Shown here: piece by piece, positions 12,001 to 24,000 of the stretch
Numbering within the stretch: the stretch's first letter is position 1
How the letters are laid out: each line of letters starts with the position of its first letter
From: Nocardia niwae NBRC 108934 = DSM 45340
GTDB lineage: Bacteria > Actinomycetota > Actinomycetes > Mycobacteriales > Mycobacteriaceae
NCBI RefSeq assembly: GCF_001613465.1
Contig: NZ_BDCK01000028.1
Coordinates: forward strand, 1 to 64,000
DNA length: 64,000 nt
Direction of reading: 5' to 3'
Notes under the pieces: model-generated
What the model was told of the DNA's origin: nothing
The model's input: the letters and a program-made list of their open reading frames with translations, nothing else
The model's database searches: none
Translations under genes and position numbers: made by a program

Positions 12001-15000
12001 TCGTCCCCCATGGCAGCCAGCACGTGCATGATGTGGGCGTGCTCGTTCTCACCCACCATCCGGCCCCACCGGTCCATGACAAAGGAAATCCCTTCTGTCC
12101 CGGTCCGTAGCGGTTCGAATGACGTACCTTGCAGCGTGCGGAACTGTCCGTCGTGCACACCGAGCACCCGAGGATGGAAATTGGAGCCGATGGCTTCCCG
12201 ATAGTCGTCGTCGGTGAACGGTTCCTCGGACGTCACCCGATGCGAGGCATAGACGGGCCGAATAGGTCTCGGCCCTTCCGAACCGTGACGGGCCAGAACC
12301 TCGAGGTCGTCGACGAGCCGGGTCACCATCCGCGGCAGGAGTGGATTCTTCTCGAGCCCGAGAAGAGTGCTGGCCCGCATCGCGGATGCCACGGCGTCGG
12401 CCGCGTAGGCAATGGCTTCGTGAATATCGATGCGCAGCTGAAGTAGCGACAAGCCCGCGTCGGCGGCGGGCCGGGACGATCCGAGACGGTCCACCGCCGC
12501 CGCGACCGCGTGGTCCACGTCGCGCAGCCGATCCACCGCCTGCTCGACATCTCGGGTTCGGGTCAGGGAATACAGTGCCGCGCGGTAGGCATCCGGAATG
12601 TACTGCGCGGCCGCCGCGCCGAAGGCGCGATCGGAGCCGGTGAGCGCGTGCGCGAACTGTTCTGCCTTCGCCGGCAGCGATCGCAGCGACCGGATCAGTT
12701 CCGAATCCCAATCGCCGCCTCGGTGTTCGGTCAGGAAAGCATCGGCGCGGCGCGCCCAGTCCCCTGCGTCGGCCCCGGTTGCCTGGTCCACCCCGGCGGT
12801 CATCAGCAGCCGCTCCGGGAATCGAGCCAGCAGGTCGAGCAAACCGCCGGGATCATCGGTGAACGCCGATGGCGGCGTCGCTGCCATCGGGAGCGCTCCA
12901 ACGATGTGGAAGACGGCGGTCGCGGCGTCGGCTGCGGCCCGGGCGTCGGCGATGGACGGTCGGGTACTGCCGTCGGTGAACCGCCGCCATTGCTCGGCCG
13001 TCAAGGCGATCTGTGCTCGCGCCGTCCCGATGGCCACGTCGACCGCGGGTGGTCGGCCGCGATGCACGGCTGCCATATGAGCAGACGATTCAGCTCGCTT
13101 TTCGGCGAGAAAACGCTGTACTTCACCATCCGGCAGCTGAGCGGCCCAATCAGTGAGTTCCTGGTGCGTGGCATGCACCGGATCCGGCATCGCGGGCTCG
13201 TCCCGGACCGCTGGATCTTCCTCGATGGGCTGCCGACCGTCCGGCTCCGGTGTGGAACTCGATGGACGGCTAGCGATAGAGCCTTCGTTCGGGGTCGGCC
13301 CGGTCGGTGGCTCCGCATCGGAGGAGTCCTCCGGCCTGCTGCCGATATAGCCGCTCGGTCCGGCATCGGGGCTGGTGGGTGAGCCGACGACTCGGCCGTT
13401 CAACTGCCCTCGGATGAGGCTCAGCAAACGGCGGCGGCTGCCCGCATCCAGCTGCGCACACCACTGCGTGAGCACATCGCCCGGGTACTCGGGGGCGTAG
13501 GGCTGCGTGAGCAGACGCCACCGGCCCGATGGGTCCTTACCGACCGTGACACGCGCTGACATGACACCGAGGTCGAGCACTTCGCTGGAGCGCTCGGTCA
13601 GCGGCGCCGGTTGTTCCGATGTCGGTGCGGGGCGGACGACATCGTCGGGGACTTCGAGGACGATTCGGCGCAGCGCCGCCAGGGCGCCGTGCGGATCGCC
13701 GGGGTGATCGGCCCGGGGTGGCCTGCACGCTTCCTCGACCGCCCGGTCGGTCAGTAGGTGGCCGAGGGACGTCATCGTGTAGGAGGTGTCACCGGGACCT
13801 TTGAACACGCTTCGCGGGAGCGCCGCTGTCCACTGCTCGAAGCTCGGTCGTTTCGGTGCTTTCCCGGGTTTGGCGCCCGGCTTGTCGAGCGCTCCCACGC
13901 TGCACAGCCGCAGGTACTCGTGCAGCAGTCGGCCCGGGATCAGTTTCCGGCTCGGATCGGCGTCGTCGGGCTGGAGATGCTCGCTGCGGACCTCGCCGTC
14001 GGACCGCAGCCGCACGCCGGTGTGGGAGATCCGCAGGCGGCCACCGTCGCGCGGGATCGTGTCCAGCAAGTCCGGGCGTTCGGTGAACAACTTGCGCAGG
14101 ACACGGCCGTGCCTGCCCATGCTCGCGACGATCAGGCCGGTCGGCTTGCCGTCCCGGTCCACCCGCACCGCCACCTGCGGGTGTCCGTCGATCGGCAACA
14201 CGGTGGACGACCGCAGCGCCTCCTCGATCCGCGTGCCCGACACGCCGGCGTCGACCAGCTCGGCCAGTCGCGTCGGCGCACCCGCGGCATCCTCGGCTCG
14301 CTCCCACTCGTCGAACGTGGCGGTCAATCGCTGTGCGTCGGGCCGTCCCCGCACCCATTCGGCCAAGCCCGGGAACTCACGGCGCCAATTCTTCTTGTTG
14401 AACGGCCGGAAGGCCCGCGATTCCCGGCTCGATGGCACGCGCAGCTCCCCGCCGATCACCGGTGGCTGCGTCCACGGGCCGGGTCCGAACTCGACACGTA
14501 CCGTGCGCGACCAGTTCGCCAGCATGGTGCTACTGAGGTCCGCGATTGTCGTGAGTTCGACGCCGCTCAATTTGGTCGCGCCGCGGCGCGGCTGAGACAC
14601 CAGCCAGGAGCAATCGGCGGCGAACGAAAGCACGGAGGCGGAGTCGGCCCGGTCATCGGAGTTGCCGTCTGCCACCGCGATATGCATCAGCCGCTCCGGT
14701 CCGCCCGCCTCACCAGCACCGAACCACATCACCACGTCACCGCGCTGTGGGCGTGGCCCGGTGGCACGGTCGGCGAGGAGTTGCCGTCCGGACGGAACGA
14801 GGAGGTCGGGCAGTTCGTGCACCCAGCGCTGGGCGAAGTCCTCAGGGTCGTCCCAGTGGTAGATCGCCGGGACCTGAGCGCGGCCGAGCGCACCGGCGGC
14901 GACGGCGGCGGCCACCACCATGTCGATACAGCTGCGCGGCACGTCGTCGGGAAGCTGTTCGTCACTCGACCAGCCCCAGTCGGCGAAGAGGCTGTCCGGA

Positions 15001-18000
15001 TTCAGCTGACACCAGTAGAACGTGTCTCTCCGAGTGACGTACCCGAGCAAGAACTCCACGACACTGGTCGACGCGGATACCGCAGGATGCTCCACCGCCT
15101 CGGCCCCGACCGTCGCAGCCGCTTCTCCCTCGCCGCCGACGCCTTCGTGGGCATCACCACTGTTCGAGAGCCGCGCCCACGGCGTCGGCCTGCCTGCGGA
15201 CTCCCCCGGTTCGGGCGGTCTGCTCCCGATGAATCCGCCCGGCCCGGTTCCGCCCTCGCCTTGCCCGGAATCGCCGCGCGACACCGGTGGAATCGGTGGC
15301 TGATCCGGCTGTGCCCTCGCGGTAGTCCACGGTGTCGGCCGGTTCTGTTCTTTTGCGGTGCGGACAGTCGGTTCACGACGGGCGAACGCACGGCGCAAGC
15401 GGGCGACCGTCTCGGCGCGCAGGTCTGCCGCGATATCGACCGGCAGCCCCAGCAGCTGAGTGGTGCGAGTAAAGGAAACGCCCTCGACCAGATGAAGCAT
15501 GACCAGCCGCTCCGCCGTGGCGGCATCGTCCATGTCGGCCAGTGCGGCGCGGACCTTCCGCACGAAGCCTGTCGTGGAGGACCGTGCAGGCGCCGGATCG
15601 GCTACGACCGAGTGTCCCGACCTGTCGCTGCCGCCGATGGGAGCGTCCAGCCGCAGAATGCGGTCGTCGAGATCGGGCACTCGGAGCGCGAGACGGTACC
15701 GTAGTACCGCTCCGCGGCAGCTGGCCCACGCGTGCGCGGCGAACGACGCAGACGGAACGTGATTACGGATCGCGAGCAGCATCCCGATCCAAGCAACCTG
15801 TTCCACCTCGTCCCGAATAGCCGGATCTTCGCGACGCGCGACCGCCTTCGGGATCCACGCGAACCTCTCGCGGATCTCGTCCTGGACCTCCCTTTCCGCG
15901 GACGAACCCACCCGAGTCACGACGTACCGTCCGAACAGTTCCTCTTCGTCTCGATAGCCGGATCGCTCGAATCGATCCGCATAGAATCGCTCGACGATCT
16001 CCAGCAGCAATTCGCCACCGACGCTCTGTGCTTGACACAGGTGCCGCAATTTACTCAGCCGCGGCAGATAGCGGTTGTTCTCGATATCCGAAAGAGACCT
16101 GCGAGGCAGCCCTATCCGCCGCGCGAGCTCGGTCGTCGTCATTCCTTCGTCGTGACGCAGCGCCGCAATCCAACTCCCCAGCGATGCGTGTGCAGCGGGA
16201 TCGATATCGGCGGTGATGTCCGAGTAGAAGTCCCGCACCGCCTGGATCAGCAGGCTGCCCGAGACTCCCAGCCCCCGGCAGATTCGCCGGAACGTGCCGA
16301 ACTGCGGCCGTCGATGCTCGGTCTCGACCTGTGCCAGGTACTTCGTGGACAGACCGGTCACACGGGCGAGTTCGACGCGCGTCATGTCCCGGTCGTTACG
16401 CAGCGCGGTAATCCAACCGCCGAGGTCGTGTGCCGCCGGCTCGAGGTCGAGATCGATGTGCGGATAGAACTGCCTGGTTGCCATCCGCAGCAACTCGTCG
16501 TCGATGCCCAATACCTCGCAGATACGCCGGAAAACCGCGAACCTCGGCACATACTCTCCGGTCTCGATTTTGCCGAGATGACCCCAGCCGGGCCCGATCG
16601 CTTTCGCGAGCTCCAGCCTGGTCATATCCCGGTCGTGACGCACAGCCACGATCCAGCCGCCCGGTGACGCGGGGTTGTGCGCGCGCGGGGCGAGATCGAG
16701 TTCGAGTTCCGGATAGAAGTGGTGCGTGGCCGTGCCGAGGAGCTTCGGCGCGACTTCCAGTGCCCGGCAGATCCGCCGGAAGATGATCGAGCTCGGAGTG
16801 TATTCCCCGCCCTCGATTCCGTCGATGTAACCCGCCGACGTGCCCGCAGTCCGCGCCAGTTCGGCCTGGGTCATGTTCCGGCTGTGCCGCAGCGCCATGA
16901 TCCACGTACCGGTTGACGCCGGATCGTGCGCCGCCGGATCGAGATCGAGCACGAGTTCCGGATAGAAGCTACGCGCAGCCGCCGCCAGCGCCTGCTGTCC
17001 CACGCCCAATGCTCGTGCAATCCGGAAGAAGAGGTTCGGGGGCGGGCGATCCCCGTTCTCGACCTCCCAGATCCGCGTCAGCGTCACTCCGACCGCGCGT
17101 GCGAGGTCCGCCTTCTTCATGCCGCGGATATTGCGATACGCGCCAACCCAGCCACCCAGCGAATCATGCGCGGCGACATCGGTTTCGAAATCGACATCCG
17201 GATAGAAACGCCGAGCGGCCTCGATCAGCGCCTCGCCCTCGAATCCCAGCGCGCGGCAGACCTGCTGAAAAGTGCCGAGCGTCGTCCGTCGCCCCTTCTC
17301 GATATTGGACAGTGCGGAATTGGTCAGACCCGCGGCCTGCGCAACGTCCTTCTGCTTCATCCCTTGTTCGAGCCGCAACGCCTTCAGCCACGCGCCCCGC
17401 GAGGCGTCCAACGGATCGGGCTGCTCCCCGGGACGGCTGCCGATGAATCCGGGCGGACGGTCTCCTTCGCCCGTCACCCTCCGCGGGTCCGCGCGACCCG
17501 CGGCGTCCGATTCACCAACCCGCTCTCGCGGTCTGCTGCCGATGTAGTCGTCCGACCGGTCCGGTCCGGCGGGCTGGTGCCCGGGAGCGCCACTGTCGGC
17601 GGCCATGTTCCCGGCGAGGTCCGGGAGGAGAGATCCGACCGCGGCCGTCACCACCGGCGCGAATCCGGGCAGTGCAGCGATCCGCTCGGACTCGCCCGCG
17701 GTGGACCGTCGGCTTCCGGTCCTGGTCCGGCCGGAAAGGATCCGATCGGTGACGACTCCCGCGACGGCGGAGGCGAGGAGCCGGGCGGTACGGGCGTCAC
17801 CCTCGTCGACCACATCGACGAAGTGCGCGGCCAGCATGGCCCGGTGCCGGTCGTGCAGCCGGTGTGCTACGGGGCCGGGTGCGAGCAGGTCCAAGTGCAG
17901 CACGCGGGCCTCGTCCGGATGCTCCGCGAGGGCGGTGAGGTAGGCGTGGACGGCGGCGCGCAGCCGTGCCGGCGGGTCGTCGGTCACGGTGTCCGGTATG

Positions 18001-21000
18001 GCGGTCCGGGCGGCGATCCGCACCCGTTCGACGGCTGCCGCGCAGGCGGCCTCGAAGCCGTTTCGCTTGTCGGAGAACAGCTCCCGATAGGTCTGGGGCG
18101 ACACCCCGGCGCGCCGCTGGACCGTCTCCAGAGACATCTCGAGGTAACCCTGTTCGGCCGTGACCGCGACCAGCTGTGTGAGGATCCGCTCCCGCTCGTC
18201 GGGGTTCGCCTCCGGCGCCGAGCGGCTGCGCTGTTCTCGAGACGACTGCAGAACGTCGGCCGGGTGGTCGTCCGCCGAGCCCACCGCCGGGGTCGTGCCG
18301 TTCCCGAGCAAATCGACGAGTCCTCGGCGGAGGGCAGGCACGGCGGTGGCGTCGCCGGTCGCGGCCCAGTCGGCGAGCATGCCGTGGACCGCTGCCGCTA
18401 GGGCGCGGCGCTCCGGGGCCGACGTCGATTCCTCGAACACGGTCGCGAGCGTGGCGGCGATCTCGTCGGTCATGCCGACGCCGAGTTCGGCGCGTGTTCC
18501 CGGATCTGCGGCGAATCCCTCGACCAGCAGCAGGCGCGCCGTGGCCGGGCGTGCGGCCAGGGCACTCACATACGTGTCCACCGCGGTGGTGAGACGAGCG
18601 GCGCGGTTGGACGCCGGCACAGCGGCCACTTCGTCGACTACCAGTTGGTTCAAGTTGCTCAGGGCCTCCCGGTGTGCGTCGGCCAGAACGCTATCGGTGG
18701 TCAGGAAGCGGTCGAGGAAGGCCTTCCGAGAGATCCGCGCGCGCCGGCAGACGTCATCGATGGTGGTCGCGCCGAATCCCTTCGCCGACACCGTCGCCAC
18801 GAACGCCCGCAGGATGCTCGCGCGCGAACCATGGCGCCACGTAGCCGTTGTCGCGGACGGATCGAACAGCCACTCGTCCACGCGCGCCGCCGCGAGCCGG
18901 ATAGGCAGCGGGTCCCGCGACGGCGCGAACTTCACGACCGTGTACCCCATGACGGCCCGCCGCACCGCGGGATCGGTTTCCATCGCGTCGGCCACGTCGA
19001 GTATCAGCTCGTACTCGGTTCCCTCGCCGCGCACCACCACATCGCCGTCTTCGAGCGTCACCCGGGCGCGAGAGGGCCGGATGTCCCGGCGCGGGTGCGG
19101 GTCGGTGTTCAGCGCGGCATTCACGAGCATCTTCGCGCTGCGTCTGCGAGTGAACGGCTGCAGCAATTGCTGCAACCGACCGGCGGCAGCCCACGCGGTA
19201 GGCACATCGTCGAGTACGGATCCGAGTGCGGCGGCCCAGGTCTCGATCTCCGGCGCCGCACCGAGCTGCTGCTCGACGATGTTGAACTGTTGCGCCTGCT
19301 CGCGGTACTCGCCCAACTCGGTGAGGAACTTGCCCACTCCGCTGGACGAAGGTACTACGACCGGCACACCCTGCTCGATCGCCTCGGCGGCGGCCAAGCC
19401 GAAACCCTCGGCACGCGACGGCATCACCACGACCGTCGCGGTCCGGATATCCTCCTGCAGCACCGCACGATCCGAAGTCCGCGGCGCCACCTCGACCGCG
19501 TGCGGGGCGCCGACCAGCCTGACCAGTTCCGCGCGGACCGACTCGATGCCACGGCTCGGATAACCGCGCACGATCAGTCGCGCGTCCCGCCCACCGGCCC
19601 GCAGCCGCCGCACCACCCGGGCGATCTCCGCGACGCCCTTCAACGGGTCGTCCGCACGGCCGAACAGCAGGATTCGCGCCGGGCTGCCCGGCGCGGGAAC
19701 CGGCGGTTGCTCGGCCATCACCAGACCCGGCTGAAGGTCGTGCACCGAGCCGTGCCCCGCCATGACCGCCGACGACAGCGCGTCGGCGGCGAGCACCGGT
19801 CCCAGCCCCGCCACCAGACGTGCACGCCGCGCCAGAAAGACATCGGCCGCGAGCTTGGCCCGGCCACGTTCCGGGTTGTTGTGCAGGGTGTGAAACAGCA
19901 TCGGCGTCAGATGGTTGACGCGAACGAGTTTCGCTGTGGGATATCGCTGCTCGGCAGCCAGCGCAGCGGCGAGACCGTCGCCGGCATCGTGCACGATCAC
20001 CAAATCCATCGATTCCGGCAGTTCGTCCCAGTTGGACAGCATCCGCTCACGCGGGACAGCGGAGGGCTCGCTGTCACGGTCGCCGATCACCTGCACACCA
20101 CGGATCCGGGGAGCGCGCTCCACCTCTCCTGCCCGAACCGTCACCGCGTGCCCGGCCTCCGCCAGCGCCTGGCACAGCGCCACGGTCAACGTAGCCATGC
20201 CGCTTTCGCCCAACCCCCACAGGGCGCAGCACACCAGAATCCGCTGTCTGGTGAAGTCGAGCCGGAGACGATGCCAGACTTCGCCCGTAGGCAGCGGAGC
20301 GGCCGACTCGAGGTCGATGCGGCAGTCCACGTCGGACAGCTCGCGGCGCAGTTCCTCCGACGTCATACCGGGGTCGGGATCGGTGGCATCCGGTCGGGTG
20401 TAGTCGAGTTGAGCGACCAATCGCGGTCGGCCGTCGGTGTCCTGCGAGGAGGTCACGACGAGCACGGGCGCATCGCCGATCCGGGCGCGGACGATCTCCG
20501 CGATCCGCGGTATCGCCTCGATGACGGCCTCGGACATTCCGGACGGTTCCGCCTCGGGCAGCCGAGCCGCGCCGGTGGCCGCGAGGCGGAGGGAGTCCGC
20601 TGCGTGAGCGCCGGGCCGGACGACCACTTGCCATCGGAAACCGCTGTATTTCTCCCGCATCTCGGCCGCGTGCGAGCGAGCGTCGCGATAGGCGTCCAGT
20701 GGCGTATAGACCGGGTCGCTCGCCAACCGGTCGGCCATCTCCCGGAGCTTCGCGGCGTGGTCGCGGCGCATGTCCCGGTTGGCAGGCAACCACTCGTCCG
20801 GCGGCTGGTACCCGCTGTCGGGATGCGTGAACCGGGCATTCTCGCGCAGGCGGTCGATGAAAGCCTGACGCACGGTGACATGGCCACCTTCCGGCGTCAG
20901 GCGCCCGTACCGGTCGACGAGCCGCAGCGCCTCCTCGACGTCGTTGACCCGAGCGCCCCGTTCGGACAGGACTCGCCCGAAAACACGCGCCGGATCGAAG

Positions 21001-24000
21001 CGGCGCGACATGAGGTCCTCGAGTGCCAATTCGATGCTCTGCACGACCGCGTCGGGTTCGGACAACGTTTGCAGATCAGCGGCGGCGACCCACCGGGCAA
21101 CTCGCTTCGCCGTGTGAAATTCGCCCTCGGTCATCTCCCCCCACCGCTGCCGCAGCTCCTCGACAGCCGCGGGTGAGGAGATCATCTGGAATCCGGTCCG
21201 CTCGTCGAACCCGGTGCCGTTCACGGCGAACCCCAGCATCCGGGCGGTGCTCGCGTCACAGCCGTGCGACAGGGCACGGTCATGGAGCAATTGCGCCGAG
21301 CGCAACTCGTCGTAGCCCTCTGGGTTGTCGGCGCGCCGCCCGCCGCCGTAGACGAGATCGCTCCATGCGTCGGCGACTATCGCCGAGACGATCTCGCGCA
21401 GGTCGGCGCTCTGGAGGACGCCGTTGTCCACGATGTGGCGCAGGTCCTCGGCCACGCCCATACCGTTGTGATAGAAGGCGGCCACCCCGAACTCAGGCAG
21501 TTCGAAGGCGTCGTTGTGCAGATGATTGGCACGACCGATGTCGGGATGACCGTACAGCGTCCGGTTGGCGAAAAGTCCCTCTGCTGCCAGCCGTATCCCG
21601 CGCCGGATCTCCGGATCGGCCAGTTGTTCCCGCGGCACCCGCGCCCGCAGCAGCTCGGTCACCTCGTCGATCTCGCGCGCGATGACCTCGGCGGGCAGCG
21701 GCGGACACGCCGGATTCAGCAGGTGATCCTTGATCCGGTCGGCTGCCGCCCGATCCTGCGTCTCCTGCGTCCAGGCATAGACATCGGCCGGCAGAGCGAC
21801 TTTCGGCCCACCCCCGGCAGGCTGCCACGACCGGCCTGCGAGGTTTTCGTGTGAGACCACGTCGGTCCCGACGCCGGGCCAACCGACCGACACCCGGAAC
21901 CGGCCACGCGCCAACACCGACCGCTGTTCGTCGTCCTGGGTCCAGTCTTCCACCGCACACCGCTGGTAGAGCCATTCCGGAACCGACAGTTCGACGACAT
22001 CCGGGTCACCCGGCATGTCGGAACCCAATACCCGCGCCGCCGCACGTCCCACCACGACACCGTGCTCGGTCAGTAACCAACCGAGCTCACCGGCATCGAG
22101 CAGGCCGTCCGATCCCGGCGTACCGGCCTCCGCCGTTCGCCGTTCGGCGCCACCTTCCGGATCGAACGATGCCCGGCTGCCGATGAGACCGTCCGGCCCG
22201 CGCGGACGGGCGCGCTGTTCGGCGTCGCCATCACTCGACTGCCCCGCCGCCGCAGGAAGCCGCTCCCCGGCCGCCCCCGAGGAGAACACAACCGACGAAC
22301 CCGGCTGATCGGTCGGCCCCTCCGAATCACGTTGCGGGCTGCCCTGTTTCCATGGCGTGCTTGCGCTCTGCGGTTTCTCCGCGCCACTGCCCAGCGGGTG
22401 CCGATCGGTGACAATCAGCCGTTCGATGGCGAGATCTGATGTCGAGTGGTGGCCCCGCCGCGTTGTGCCGTGCAGATCGAGGGTCTCGAGCTGTCGCCCG
22501 TGCTCGGTGGACAAGGGGAGGACGAGTCGATCCGTGTACTTCCCGTCCTCGGCCATCCGCCGCTTGATCTCGTCCTGGGCCTGCCGGATCAACCTTTGGG
22601 TACGGTCGTACGCCCCGTGGAGGGTGCGAGTGTCGGGGTCCGCTGCGATGCGTTCTGGTAGCTCGATGACGTGCCGTTCGATCCACGCCTCGTCGTATCC
22701 CGCGCGGCGGAAGGCGTCGCGGATCGGCTCGGCAACTGGTCGCGAGCTTCGTTCCCCGGTGTCGGGATCGATGATCAGACGCTGCTCCCGAGAGACCTGA
22801 AGGTCGCTGTAGCAGGGAATGATGTAGGCGTCGTCGAGAGGGTAGGCGTATCTGGGACTCCCGTTCGATGGACGGAACGTGGCGTCGCTGGCCAGATGAG
22901 CCTCGTCCGGTGCGGTCGTCTTGGCTTCGTTGCGTAACGGCGTTGTCTCTGTGATCGCGCCCAGGGGCATGACGACGATCGCGCCGAGCGGGTCAGGCAA
23001 TACAGTGCCACTGAGTGTGCGGCGGAGTCCGGCGTATCCGACGTACATGTTGAAGTTTTCCGTGCCCTGCCAGTTCCCCGGCTTGATGAAATGCACCCCG
23101 GCGGAGTGGGCTGCCGTGGTGTTGACCACCTCCTCGTGTGCCCCGGACCGGATCATGCCCGCTGTGGCGATGGCGCGAATATTCGGGGTGAAGTGCAGGT
23201 ACAGTGTGTCGGCCGGATCCACGAAGGCATCGAAATCGGATCGGCGCTCTGCCGACCTGTCCACTACTCGGGTGTACAGATCGGGGGTGCTCTCGGGAAT
23301 GTGCACGATCGTGCGCACGCGGGCTATAGCGTCTTCCAAAGCCCTGACGTTCCTCGCGTCGTGATCCCGGAACACGAATCCCCGCATCGACGATTCGGCG
23401 AATATGTTGACCGCGGACTGTTCGACAGTCCTCAGCGCGTCATCGACGATCACGGCGATGTGCCGGGGCGCGGCAAGGGCTACTGCTTCGACTACGTTCT
23501 CTCTGCTACGCAGACCTCGGGTGATCTCCGACAGCAACGGTGCCAGTCGGTTTTCCGGGATATCCTGCCATCCAACGCTGATATCCCGACGCGCCGCCGA
23601 TAATTCGGACCGCATCGAATCGATGCCGTCGAGCAAACCCCGGACTGTCCTGCGCGAACCGCGGTCATAGAACATCTTTGCCGCGCGGTCGAGTCTCCCC
23701 TGGATTCCGCGCTGTAAACTTCGTATCGCGTCATCGACTCGGAAGACTTCCGCCCGATGCGAATCCAGTTCCGCGAGCCGAACCCGAGCCGCCGTGAGCA
23801 ACTCCTGGGCATAACGATCTTTCATCCCGGGAAGCGACGTGGCGAGTTTACTGCGCTTGACCGGGATCATCTCGGCGAGCACCCGAATGTCTCTCTCGTC
23901 GAGCCGCGGGTGCGCAGTGACGTCACGCAGGGTCGCGATCATCTGATCACGCTGTCCCTCCGCGGTTTCGGCGTATGTGGCCAACCGTTGATCCAGGAAT

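Noticed and set aside
18645..21176. Plus-strand frame of 843 codons inside the giant gene
   Set aside because: Antisense to the glycosyltransferase and its flanks, with no domain and composition typical of a shadow.
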